A model generated the notes under the pieces. It saw nothing but the letters and a program-made list of their open reading frames with translations. It ran no database searches and was not told the origin of the DNA. The translations under genes and the position numbers were made by a program. A DNA stretch of 64,000 bases. Source: Leifsonia sp. TF02-11. GTDB taxonomy: Bacteria; Actinomycetota; Actinomycetes; Actinomycetales; Microbacteriaceae. The first letter of the stretch is position 1; each line of letters starts with the position of its first letter. Shown in pieces: positions 53,869 through 62,486 of the stretch. The stretch is from NCBI RefSeq assembly GCF_017565305.1, contig NZ_JAGEKP010000003.1, positions 620,001 to 684,000 on the forward strand, given 5' to 3'.

Positions 53869-53893
53869 CGGACCGGCCGGTCCGCACCAGAAT
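53869..53893 (+). promoter_or_regulatory. Operator and -10 box of the STAND/LuxR gene
   Basis: CGGACCGGCCGGTCCG (53869-53884) is a perfect 16-bp palindrome inside the promoter spacer; CAGAAT (53888-53893) is the -10 box, 6 nt before the GTG. A dimeric regulator, perhaps the LuxR protein itself, is the likely ligand. Confidence 0.6.
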
Positions 53894-53899
53894 GGTCCC

Positions 53900-56173
53900 G
53901 TGGTCGCAACGCTCAACACTCCCCGGGCGGGGCTCGGCGTCGCGCCGTTGCCCGCGGAGTACTCCTCCTTCCTCGGTCGGCGAAAGCCGATGGCGGCCGC
54001 CAGGGACCTGTTGGGGACCACGCGTCTGCTCACCGTCGTGGGCCCGGGTGGGGTCGGCAAGACGCGATTCGCTATCAAGCTGGCCACGACGCTGCGGGAT
54101 CGCTTTCGCGGCGGGACGTGGTACATCGACCTGACCCGTGTCAGTGCCTCGGGATCGCTGATCGACGAGCTCAGCGGCGTGCTGGGCGTTGCGGCCGGCC
54201 TCGATGGAGGTACCGAGCGGATCGCGGCCTTCTTCGGCTCCAAGCGGGGCCTGCTCCTGCTCGACAATTGCGAGCACATCGTGGAGCAGTGCGGGGCACT
54301 GGTGCAGGCGCTGCTCGTCGCCTGCCCGGAACTGACGGTGCTGGCGACCAGCCGCGAGGCGCTGCGGGTCAGCGCCGAACGACTCCTGCAGCTCGAGCCG
54401 TTCGACACGCGGGGGTCCGATCCGAGCGAATCGGCCGCTGCGCTCTTCCTGGAGCGGTGCGCCGCCGTGCTCCCGAGCCCCTCCGCCCAAGACCGCACGG
54501 CGATCGAAGAGATCTGCGTGCGGCTGGACGGCCTCCCGCTCGCGATCGAGCTCGCGGCGAAGCGGATGCGCGTGCTCACCGCCCGAGGAATCCTGGCCCT
54601 GCTCACGGAGCCGTTCCCGCTGCTGACGGGAGGGCCGCGCGACGCTCCGGAGCGCCAGCGGACGATGAGCGCCGCCATCGAATGGAGCTACGGGCTGTGC
54701 ACGCCGGAGGAGCAGCTCGCCTGGAGCCGCATGTCGATCTTCCAGGGCGGCTGGGATCTTCAGGCCCTCGAGTGGATGTACCCGGAGGATCCGGCGCTGG
54801 CCCTGGACATCGTGCAGTCGCTGCTCGACAAGTCGATCATCGTGCGGCGTCAGACGGGGAGCCTGGTCTACTACGACATGCTCGACACCATCCGCGCCTT
54901 CGGCACCTTGAAGTTGTCCGAGGAGGAACTGCACGACGCTCGCACGCGCCATCGCGACTGGTATCTCGATCGGATCGATGCTCTCTCGGCCGACTGGTAC
55001 GGACCGCGTCAGGCGCACTGGCTGGCGTACACCCGCCGGGAGCTGCCGAACATCCGGGCGGCGATCGCCTTCAGCCTCGGCGAAGGCGATGCCACCGCTG
55101 CGGGGCGCCTGGTGGTGACGGCGGCTCGACCGGTGTGGTTGGCGAACAGCCTGGTCGTCGAGTTCGATCGATGGCTCGGCCTGGTGGTCGAGGCGGGGAC
55201 GCCGCCGACGCTCGGGGCGTGCGTCGCGCTCGCATTCCGCGCGATGTCCCTGCACTTCTTCGGTAGCAGGGAGGAGGGGCAGCGGCTGCTCGTGCAGGCG
55301 AGGGAGATCGCCGATCAGATCGGTGACGCCGCCGTCTTCGCGGTCGAGGAGTTCAGGATCATGTCGCTCTATCCCGACGAAAGCGAGATCGCCGAGATGG
55401 AGGACCTGCTCGCCCGGTATGGAACCGTCCATCTGGTCCACAGTCGATCGGGCTCCGAGAGTCGGCTGGCCATGGCGTACGACCGGGCAGGCGATGTCGC
55501 TGCCGGGGATGCGTACAGGGAGCGTCTCATCGCGAGGGCGATCGAGGCGGGGGACTCGTTCGACACGATGCAGCTGCTCTTCGATGCGTCGCTCGCGGCG
55601 GTCGAGCGTGGCGACGCGGAACGGGCGACGGCGCTGGCGCGACAGGCTCTGAGCCTCGCGCTGAACCTCGACAGCCCGCGCACGATCGACCGCTGCGTGG
55701 AGGCGCTGGCCAGCGCGGCGGTCGTCGCGCGCGACGACGTGCGCGCGGCGACCCTGCTGGGCGTGAGTTTTCCCGAAGGCGATCCTGCCGGGGCCATCGT
55801 CAGTTCGGACCCCCGGCTGCCGCCGGTCCGTGCTCAGACCGAGGACGCGGCGAGACGGGCTCTCGGCCGGCGCGCCTACGATGCGGCGCTCGCGGCAGGC
55901 AGATCGATGACGCTCGATCAGGGGGCCGCCTACGCGCTCGGCGCCGAACTCCCCGCCCATGTCGCGAGCGCGAGGTCCGAGCCCGCTCAGCCGCTCTCGC
56001 CGCGCGAGAGCCAGGTCGCTGCCCTCGTCGGGCAGGGCTTGACCGACCGTCAGATCGCGGAGCGGCTCGTGATCTCCCGCCGGACCGCAGAGGGTCACGT
56101 CGCGAGCGCACTGATGAAGCTCGGCTTCGCCTCCCGTGCCCAGCTGGCCGCGTGGACGGTCAGGCCGTCGTGA
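53900..56173 (+). CDS. STAND ATPase/LuxR-type transcriptional regulator
   Basis: 757 residues. NTPase: Walker A VVGPGGVGKTR (about 46-56), Walker B GLLLLDNCEH and sensor region LATSREALRV, then DGLPLAIELAAKRMR. A helical, TPR-like region spans about 400-620. C-terminal HTH LSPRESQVAALVGQGLTDRQIAERLVISRRTAEGHVASALMKLG (about 698-742). Such proteins are large ligand-triggered activators. No biosynthetic cluster is adjacent. Probable leaderless GTG start. Confidence 0.93.
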   Translation: MVATLNTPRAGLGVAPLPAEYSSFLGRRKPMAAARDLLGTTRLLTVVGPGGVGKTRFAIKLATTLRDRFRGGTWYIDLTRVSASGSLIDELSGVLGVAAGLDGGTERIAAFFGSKRGLLLLDNCEHIVEQCGALVQALLVACPELTVLATSREALRVSAERLLQLEPFDTRGSDPSESAAALFLERCAAVLPSPSAQDRTAIEEICVRLDGLPLAIELAAKRMRVLTARGILALLTEPFPLLTGGPRDAPERQRTMSAAIEWSYGLCTPEEQLAWSRMSIFQGGWDLQALEWMYPEDPALALDIVQSLLDKSIIVRRQTGSLVYYDMLDTIRAFGTLKLSEEELHDARTRHRDWYLDRIDALSADWYGPRQAHWLAYTRRELPNIRAAIAFSLGEGDATAAGRLVVTAARPVWLANSLVVEFDRWLGLVVEAGTPPTLGACVALAFRAMSLHFFGSREEGQRLLVQAREIADQIGDAAVFAVEEFRIMSLYPDESEIAEMEDLLARYGTVHLVHSRSGSESRLAMAYDRAGDVAAGDAYRERLIARAIEAGDSFDTMQLLFDASLAAVERGDAERATALARQALSLALNLDSPRTIDRCVEALASAAVVARDDVRAATLLGVSFPEGDPAGAIVSSDPRLPPVRAQTEDAARRALGRRAYDAALAAGRSMTLDQGAAYALGAELPAHVASARSEPAQPLSPRESQVAALVGQGLTDRQIAERLVISRRTAEGHVASALMKLGFASRAQLAAWTVRPS

Positions 56174-56180
56174 CGGTTGC

Positions 56181-56224
56181 TTGCATTCTCGTTGCCCCTC
56201 GCGTATTATTCCACGTGGAATAAT
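56181..56224 (+). promoter_or_regulatory. PadR promoter with perfect 20-bp operator
   Basis: -35 TTGCAT (56181-56186), 17-bp spacer, -10 TATTAT (56204-56209). ATTATTCCACGTGGAATAAT (56205-56224) is an exact palindrome overlapping the -10 box. It precedes padR and the exporter, whose expression it should control by autorepression. Confidence 0.85.
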
Positions 56225-56263
56225 CCTCTCCGATCATCCACCACAACCGAGAATCCACGATCC

Positions 56264-56845
56264 ATGCCGCACACGCCCGCCCTGACACCCCTCGCCGTCG
56301 CAGCGCTCGCGCTCCTCGCCGAGGGACCGACGCACCCGTACGAGATGTATCAGACGCTCGTGATGCGCTCGGAGGATCGGCTCGTCAAAGTGCGCCCCGG
56401 ATCGCTGTACCACACGGTCGACCGGCTGGCCCGTCAGGGCCTCGTGCGGGCGACCGGCACCGAGCGCGAGGGCAACCGCCCGGAGCGCACCACCTACGAG
56501 ATAACGGAGGCTGGCACCCTGGCGCTCGGCGAACGCGTCGCGGACATCATCGCGACGCCGGTCAACGAGTTCCCGGAGTTCCCGCTCGGTCTCGGCGAGG
56601 CGCACAACCTCCCGCTCGAGACCGTGATCGACCTCCTGCGCAAGCGCATCGGCCTGCTGCGCGCCGACATGGCGCTGCTCGACCACGGCATCGACCGGGT
56701 CAGGGCGAAAGAGCTGCCCGCGAAGTACTGGCTCGACGTGCGCTACCTGCGCACGATGGCGGAGGCCGACGTGGCCGCGCTCGAAGCCCTCATCGACGAC
56801 CTCGCCTCGGGAGTCATCTCCTGGGACGAGGAGAAGAAGCACTGA
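56264..56845 (+). CDS. PadR-family transcriptional repressor
   Basis: 193 residues. Winged helix: AALALLAEGPTHPYEMYQTL...VRPGSLYHTVDRLARQGLVRATGTEREGNRPERTTYEITEAG. The longer C-terminal helical part is of the subfamily-2 type. ATG 56264 is chosen; the upstream extension would span the operator. It is followed after 13 nt by the DHA2 exporter, a usual PadR target. Confidence 0.93.
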   Translation: MPHTPALTPLAVAALALLAEGPTHPYEMYQTLVMRSEDRLVKVRPGSLYHTVDRLARQGLVRATGTEREGNRPERTTYEITEAGTLALGERVADIIATPVNEFPEFPLGLGEAHNLPLETVIDLLRKRIGLLRADMALLDHGIDRVRAKELPAKYWLDVRYLRTMAEADVAALEALIDDLASGVISWDEEKKH

Positions 56846-56858
56846 GAGAAAGAATCAC

Positions 56859-58559
56859 ATGGAACGCCAACTGAAGCCGTGGCCCGCCCTCTGGGCGCTC
56901 GTCATCGGGTTCTTCATGATCCTGATCGACACCACCATCGTGTCGGTCGCCAACCCGTCGATCATGAAGGGCCTCGACCTCGGAACCGACTACAACGCGG
57001 TGATCTGGGTCACCAGCGCCTACCTGCTGGCCTACGCCGTCCCGTTGCTGATCACCGGTCGCCTCGGCGACCGTTTCGGCCCCAAGAACATCTACCTGAT
57101 CGGCCTCGTGATCTTCACGCTGGCCTCCGCGTGGTGCGGGTTCTCCGGCGTCATGCCAGGAGGCGGCATCGGGATGCTGATCGCTGCTCGCGTCGTGCAG
57201 GGCCTCGGGGCCGCGCTGATGACCCCGCAGACGATGGCCGTCATCACCCGCATCTTCCCGCCGGACCGCCGGGGCGCGGCCATGGGCCTCTGGGGCGCCG
57301 TTGCCGGCGTCGCGACCCTGATCGGCCCGCTGCTGGGCGGCGTGCTCGTCGACTGGCTCGGCTGGGAGTGGATCTTCTTCATCAACGTGCCCGTCGGAGT
57401 CGTGGCGTTCATCCTCGCGATGCGCCTCGTGCCCAAGCTGCCGACGCACACGCACGCCTTCGACCTCCTCGGCGTGCTGCTCTCGGCCGTCGGTATGTTC
57501 CTGCTGGTCTTCGGCATCCAGGAGGGCGGCACCTACAACTGGGGAACCATCGGCGACGGACCGTTCTCGGTGTGGGGACTGATCATCTCCGGAATCGTCG
57601 TGCTCATCGCCTTCGTGGTGTGGCAGGCGCTCAACAAGAAGGAGCCGCTGCTTCCGCTCCCGCTGTTCCGCGATCGCAATTTCTCGCTCTCCAACGGCGC
57701 GATCACCACGGTCGGATTCGCGGTCACGTGTATGGCGCTGCCGCTCGTGTTCTACTTCCAGACCGTCCGTGGCCTCACTCCGACCGAGTCGGCGCTGATG
57801 CTCGCTCCGACCGCGGTGTTCTCCGGCTTCCTCGCGCCCGTGATGGGCAAACTCATCGACAGGATCAACCCGAAGTGGGTGGCGACCCCGGGGCTGGTGC
57901 TGTTCTCGCTCTCGCTGTTCCTCTACTCGCGGATGCTCACCCCGGATGTCAGCATCTGGTGGCTGCTCGTCCCGAGCGCACTGCTCGGCATCGCGATGTC
58001 GGGGGTCTGGGGTCCGATCTCGGCCACCACGACCCGCAACCTCCCGATGAACCAGGCGGGAGCCGGGTCGGGCGTCTTCAACACGACGCGCCAGATCGGC
58101 GCGGTGCTCGGCAGCGCCTCGATCTCGGCGCTCATCACCGGGCGCCTGGCCGCTGATCTGCCGAAAGCACCGGGCGGAGCGGCACCGAGCGCCACGACCG
58201 GCACCGAGCTGCCGACCTTCCTGCACGCCGGGTTCACCCAGGCGATGTCGGAGGCGCTGCTCCTGCCCGCCGCGGTCGCCTTCCTCGGCGCGCTCATCGT
58301 GATCTGGTGGGAGAAGCCCCGTCCGCCCGCGTGGGGGCCGGGCGCTGCGGCTCCGGCCGGTGCCGGTGCTGCGGCGCAGAGTGCGGTGCAGGGCGCGCCG
58401 GAGGCGGAGCCGGCCGGCGCCGGTGCCGGGCATGGTGCGCACGCGGCCGCTGCTCCCGTCGACGCCGTGCAGCACGGCGCCCACGCAGCACCGTCGGTCG
58501 ACGGGTCGCGCGACGGCGACGAGCACCACGGCATCCACGCCGCGCCGGCCACCGACTGA
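56859..58559 (+). CDS. MFS multidrug exporter, DHA2 (14-TM) family
   Basis: 566 residues. Motif D1 FFMILIDTTIVSVANPSI, motif A GRLGDRFGPKNIYLIG, and motif C-like GAVAGVATLIGPLLGGVLVDWLGWEWIFFINVP define DHA2 drug/proton antiporters of EmrB/QacA type. Fourteen helices run to about residue 486. The last ~80 residues are an Ala/Gly/His-rich cytoplasmic tail with GAHAA/GIHAA repeats, unusual for the family. Under the upstream PadR. Confidence 0.93.
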   Translation: MERQLKPWPALWALVIGFFMILIDTTIVSVANPSIMKGLDLGTDYNAVIWVTSAYLLAYAVPLLITGRLGDRFGPKNIYLIGLVIFTLASAWCGFSGVMPGGGIGMLIAARVVQGLGAALMTPQTMAVITRIFPPDRRGAAMGLWGAVAGVATLIGPLLGGVLVDWLGWEWIFFINVPVGVVAFILAMRLVPKLPTHTHAFDLLGVLLSAVGMFLLVFGIQEGGTYNWGTIGDGPFSVWGLIISGIVVLIAFVVWQALNKKEPLLPLPLFRDRNFSLSNGAITTVGFAVTCMALPLVFYFQTVRGLTPTESALMLAPTAVFSGFLAPVMGKLIDRINPKWVATPGLVLFSLSLFLYSRMLTPDVSIWWLLVPSALLGIAMSGVWGPISATTTRNLPMNQAGAGSGVFNTTRQIGAVLGSASISALITGRLAADLPKAPGGAAPSATTGTELPTFLHAGFTQAMSEALLLPAAVAFLGALIVIWWEKPRPPAWGPGAAAPAGAGAAAQSAVQGAPEAEPAGAGAGHGAHAAAAPVDAVQHGAHAAPSVDGSRDGDEHHGIHAAPATD

Positions 58560-58583
58560 GCGCCGCCCGGACCACGCTGTGAC

Positions 58584-58628
58584 GAAGGGAGGACTCCCTG
58601 GCTCATCGAGCCGGGGAGTCCTCCCTTC
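58584..58628. terminator. Bidirectional hairpin terminator
   Basis: GAAGGGAGGACTCCC pairs with GGGAGTCCTCCCTTC; the loop holds a second stem GGCTC-ATC-GAGCC. It lies between the convergent MFS and VOC genes. Confidence 0.88.
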
Positions 58629-58666
58629 ACTGCGTTCCGGCGGCCCGAGGTCGCGGATCTCCTCCG

Positions 58667-59572
58667 TTAGCGCTCGGCGACGACCCGCACGGCGTTCGCC
58701 CAGGGGTCGTCGAACGTGACCGACTGCCCATCATCGCGGGTCGGCACCCCGTAGTGCCGCATCCGCTCGGTCAGAGCGCCGAGGTCATCCGCGGCGGGGA
58801 GGCGCAGCTCCACCTGGCCGAGCCCCAGGGCGAGGCGGCGGGCGCCGGCTCCTCGGCTGTTCCAGGTGTTCATCGCCATGTGGTGGTGGTAGCCGCCGGC
58901 CGAGACGAACAGTGCGGACGAGCCGAGGGAGGCCGTGGCCTCGAACCCGAGCCGGTCGACGTAGAAGGCGCGTGCGGTCGCGACGTCGCCCACCGAGAGG
59001 TGCACGTGTCCGACGATCGCGTCGCCGAACCGCGGGTCGTCGCCCGCGGCCCCCGTCCCTGTTCCCGGCACGGCCTCGGCCAGCGCGACGCCGCGGTCGG
59101 TGAGGTGCTCGCGCAGGTAGGCGTTCGGGTCGAGGTAGAGCGTGTCCATCTCCACCTGTCCGTGCGTCCAGCTCCACTGGCTGCGGTCGCGGTCCCAGTA
59201 GAGCTCGACGCCGTTGCCCTCCGGGTCGGTGAAGTAGAAGGCCTGCGAGACCAGGTGGTCCGCGCTGCCGGTGAACGTGCCTGGCGCGTGACGGGCGACC
59301 GAATACACGGCGGCGGCGAGCGCCTCCTGGCTGTCGAAGAGGATGGCCGTGTGGAACAGCCCGGCCTCCCCGGGCGACGCGTGCTTCAACTCGGGCGCGT
59401 GCTCCAGGATGACGGAGGGCGTGGTGCCCCGGCTCAGGATGACCCGGCCGCCCTCGGCGGCCAGCACGGAGAGTGTGACGGCATCGCGGTAGTAGGCGGT
59501 CATCGCGTCGAGGTCGGCGACGCGCAGGGTCACCGCTCCCATGGCGGAGTCGGCGGGCAGGAGTTCGGGCAT
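58667..59572 (-). CDS. VOC-family dioxygenase-like protein (CatE type)
   Basis: 301 residues with two VOC modules: N-terminal GAVTLRVADLDAMTAYYRDAVTLSVL and C-terminal VGHVHLSVGDVATARAFYVDRLGFEAT. GLFHTAILFDSQE and FTDPEGNGVELYWDRDR (metal Glu) with GGYHHHMAMNTWNSRG resemble Bacillus CatE, a catechol 2,3-dioxygenase-like enzyme. Substrate unknown. It follows the RraA-like gene on the same strand after 51 nt. Confidence 0.87.
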   Translation of the reverse strand: MPELLPADSAMGAVTLRVADLDAMTAYYRDAVTLSVLAAEGGRVILSRGTTPSVILEHAPELKHASPGEAGLFHTAILFDSQEALAAAVYSVARHAPGTFTGSADHLVSQAFYFTDPEGNGVELYWDRDRSQWSWTHGQVEMDTLYLDPNAYLREHLTDRGVALAEAVPGTGTGAAGDDPRFGDAIVGHVHLSVGDVATARAFYVDRLGFEATASLGSSALFVSAGGYHHHMAMNTWNSRGAGARRLALGLGQVELRLPAADDLGALTERMRHYGVPTRDDGQSVTFDDPWANAVRVVAER

Positions 59573-59623
59573 GCGTAGTGCAACAGCCGGGAGCCGTCCA
59601 GAATTTCCGCGGTGTGCGCGAGC

Positions 59624-60328
59624 TCAGGTCTCGATCGCACCGCCCGTCTCGGCGAGGTAGCGGCGCAGCGTGAGCGTCGGGTCGGCGGACTGGAGCTCGC
59701 GGTAGCGACGGAAGTCGAGCTGGGCGCGCAATGACGTTCCCGCGCGCATCCGTTCGGCCTGGGCGCCCTCGACCGACTGGATGCGCCGAGCCTCCGCGAA
59801 CAGCTCGTCGTGGCGGTCGCCGCCGATGACGAGCACGCCGTCGTCGTCGGCCGCAATCCAGTCGCCGGGCCGCACGGAGACGCCGTCGAGGAACGCGCTG
59901 CGCATGGCAGTGCCAGCCGGCGGCACGCGTCGGGGACCGAACGGGTGCGCTCCCAGGCTGAACAGCGGGAGGCCGATCTCGCGCAGCTGGGCGGTGTCGC
60001 GATGGAGTCCCCAGATCACGGCGCCGGCCATTCCCGCCAGTGCCGCTTCGAGCAGCATGAGGTCGCCGACGCACGCCTCGTCGCGGCGCCCGCCGTTGTC
60101 GACGACGAGCACAGCGCCCGGCGCAGCGTCGTCGATGGTCTCGAGGAGCACATCCACGCTGCCGAGATGGGTCACCGGCGCCGCGGGACCGTGGAAGGGA
60201 AGCCCGGGGAGGAGCGCGCTGAGCGAGACGGGAGCGACGGCGACGGGGATGCCGAGGCGCACGGCGGCGTCGGCCAACGCGGCGGTGGCGACGGGCGTGC
60301 TGGGCGGAGGTGCGGCGTTCGTGTCCAT
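59624..60328 (-). CDS. RraA-family protein (HMG/oxaloacetate aldolase-like fold)
   Basis: 234 residues. GAVLVVDNGGRRDEACVGDLMLLEAALAGMAGAVIWGLHRDTAQLREIGLPLFSLG and VRPGDWIAADDDGVLVI are the RraA/HMG-aldolase motifs; the aldolase Arg (GLHRD region) and Asp look present. It may be a class II pyruvate aldolase rather than an RNase E inhibitor. ATG 60328 is 7 nt after TAGCGT, a probable leaderless start. Confidence 0.85.
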   Translation of the reverse strand: MDTNAAPPPSTPVATAALADAAVRLGIPVAVAPVSLSALLPGLPFHGPAAPVTHLGSVDVLLETIDDAAPGAVLVVDNGGRRDEACVGDLMLLEAALAGMAGAVIWGLHRDTAQLREIGLPLFSLGAHPFGPRRVPPAGTAMRSAFLDGVSVRPGDWIAADDDGVLVIGGDRHDELFAEARRIQSVEGAQAERMRAGTSLRAQLDFRRYRELQSADPTLTLRRYLAETGGAIET

Positions 60329-60481
60329 AGGCGCGACGCTACCGCTGGGCGCATGCGCGCGGGGGAATGCGGTCGGGTGCACGCTTCCTCCACAGCGACC
60401 GGGGTGCGCGAGTTGTCCACGGATTCCTGGCGGGTCTTCTCCCCGGCGACCGACTGCTCAAGGATGGAGGCGGGAGGTGCG

Positions 60482-62383
60482 ATGAGACGGATCGTGAGGT
60501 TGGCCCGCAGGTACTGGGTCGTGACCCTGACGCTGGGCATCGGCGTCGTCGGCATCGTGCTCGCGCTCGCCGGGGCGGGCTGGCTGGTGCAGTGGGTGTT
60601 CAGCGTGTATGCGCTGGCGGTCGCGCTCTGGCAGGCCGTCGGCATGGTGCGTTCCATGCTGCACGGCCGGTTCGGCCTCGACATCCTCGCCATCACGGCG
60701 ATCGTGGCGACGGTGCTGGTCGGCGAGTACGTCGCCGCGCTCATCGTCGTCCTCATGCTCACCGGAGGCGACGCGCTCGAGGACTACGCGAATCGCCGGG
60801 CAAAACGCGAACTCGATGCGCTCCTGACCCGGGCGCCGCAGTTCGCGCACCTGGTGGTCGACGGCGGCTACCAGGAGGTCCCGATCGACCAGGTGCGCGT
60901 CGGCGACGCCCTGCTGGTCCGGCCGTCCGAGATCGTCCCGGTCGACGGTGTGCTGGTCTCTGCGGCCGCCGACTTCGACCAGTCGTCCATCACCGGCGAG
61001 AGCATCCCCGTCGCCAAGTCGGCGGGCGACGAAGTGCTGAGCGGGTCCGTCAACGGTCAGGAGGCTGTCGAACTGCGGGCCACGTCGACGGCGGCGTCCT
61101 CCCAGTACCAGCAGATCGTCGCGCTCGTCGCACAGGCGGCGGAGAGCAAGGCGCCGGTGGTCCGGTTGGCCGATCGGTACGCGGTCCCGTTCACGGTCTT
61201 CTCGCTGGCGCTCGGCGCCGTGGCCTGGTGGCTGAGCGGAGACGCGGTCCGGTTCGCCGAGGTCCTCGTGCTCGCGACGCCGTGCCCGCTGCTGATCGCG
61301 GCGCCCGTCGCCTTCATCGGAGGGATGAGCCGCGGCGCGCGCAACAGCATCATCGTGAAGTCGGGCGGCGTGCTCGAGCAGCTCGCGCAGGCACGGACGG
61401 CCGTGTTCGACAAGACCGGCACGCTGACCTACGGGGCTCCCGAGCTCAGCGGAGTCCGGCCGGAGCCGCCCTTCGACTCCGACGAACTGCTGACCGCTGT
61501 CGCCAGTGCCGAGCAGTACTCATCGCACGTGCTCGCGGCGTCCTTCATCCGCGCCGCACGCGAGCGCGGGCTGACCCTGCACGAGGCGTCGTCCGCTCAG
61601 GAGGCCGCCACCAACGGCGTGGTCGCCGAGATCGACGGCAGGCAGATCGTGGTCGGCAAGTTCGCGTTCGTCGCCGAGCACGCGCCGGACGCCGTCCGCA
61701 CGTCCATCGCGCCGGGCGAGCTCGCCGTCTACGTCGCGATCGGCGGCCACTATGCCGGGGCGCTCCTGGCCAGCGACCGGCTGCGCGAGAACGCGGCGTC
61801 CACCCTCCGTGAGCTGTCCGATCTCGGCGTCACCGACACGATGATGCTCACCGGCGACGCGCGGGAGACCGCCGAGCACATCGCCGCGGAGCTCGGCATC
61901 ACGCGGGTGCGTGCCGAGTGCCTCCCCGCCGACAAGGTGGCGGAGGTGGCGGGAATCGCGGAACGCCCGGTGATCATGGTCGGCGACGGGGTGAACGACG
62001 CGCCGGTGCTGGCTGCGGCCGATGTCGGCATCGCGATGGGCGCCAAAGGGGCGACGGCCGCCAGCGAGTCCGCCGACGCGGTGATCCTCGTCGACGACAT
62101 CCACGGTGTGGCCCGGGCCGTGCGAATCGGCAAGGACACCGTCCGCATCGCGCTGCAGAGCATCTGGCTCGGGATCATCGTGTCGGTCGTGCTGATGGTG
62201 ATCGCCGCGTTCGGCTTCATCCCGGCCACAGCCGGCGCGCTCATCCAGGAACTCGTCGACCTGGCGACGATCCTCGCCGCACTCCGCGCCATCGGCGGTC
62301 GCCTCGACGCCCGCGAAGTGGGGAGCGGCGGCGACCCGGCGGTCGGCGTGCCCGCGGGGAGCCACTCGAGCGGCACCGCGTGA
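60482..62383 (+). CDS. P1B-type heavy-metal-transporting ATPase without N-terminal metal-binding domain
   Basis: 633 residues. Phosphorylation motif DKTGTLT, actuator SSITGESIPV, hinge VGDGVNDAPVLAAADVGIAMG and the transmembrane CPx site LATPCPLLIAAP are present. It lacks the HMA domain usually preceding helix 1. The nucleotide-domain HP dipeptide reads HV (EQYSSHVLAAS). Likely efflux of a divalent metal; which one is not clear. ATG 60482 with GGGAGGT just upstream. The long frame before it is not credited. Confidence 0.93.
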   Translation: MRRIVRLARRYWVVTLTLGIGVVGIVLALAGAGWLVQWVFSVYALAVALWQAVGMVRSMLHGRFGLDILAITAIVATVLVGEYVAALIVVLMLTGGDALEDYANRRAKRELDALLTRAPQFAHLVVDGGYQEVPIDQVRVGDALLVRPSEIVPVDGVLVSAAADFDQSSITGESIPVAKSAGDEVLSGSVNGQEAVELRATSTAASSQYQQIVALVAQAAESKAPVVRLADRYAVPFTVFSLALGAVAWWLSGDAVRFAEVLVLATPCPLLIAAPVAFIGGMSRGARNSIIVKSGGVLEQLAQARTAVFDKTGTLTYGAPELSGVRPEPPFDSDELLTAVASAEQYSSHVLAASFIRAARERGLTLHEASSAQEAATNGVVAEIDGRQIVVGKFAFVAEHAPDAVRTSIAPGELAVYVAIGGHYAGALLASDRLRENAASTLRELSDLGVTDTMMLTGDARETAEHIAAELGITRVRAECLPADKVAEVAGIAERPVIMVGDGVNDAPVLAAADVGIAMGAKGATAASESADAVILVDDIHGVARAVRIGKDTVRIALQSIWLGIIVSVVLMVIAAFGFIPATAGALIQELVDLATILAALRAIGGRLDAREVGSGGDPAVGVPAGSHSSGTA

Positions 62384-62392
62384 GGGAGTCCA

Positions 62393-62478
62393 CAATTCCG
62401 GAGTCGTCGCTCGGCCCTGCGTGATCGTCCGGATCCACGGACCATCTCGGCCCTTTCCGCGGCGGAACTCCGGAATTG
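62393..62478. terminator. Inverted repeat between convergent P-type ATPase and purC genes
   Basis: CAATTCCGGAGT (62393-62404) is exactly complementary to ACTCCGGAATTG (62467-62478). The 62-nt interior holds a smaller GTCCG...CGGAC stem. A branched terminator is likely. Confidence 0.65.
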
Positions 62479-62486
62479 CCGACGGG

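Noticed and set aside
50832-56098. Two >1000-codon minus-strand open frames over the dehydrogenase, UDG-like and LuxR genes
   Set aside because: Both lie antisense to several genes with clear motifs; high Arg/Pro content and no start signal.
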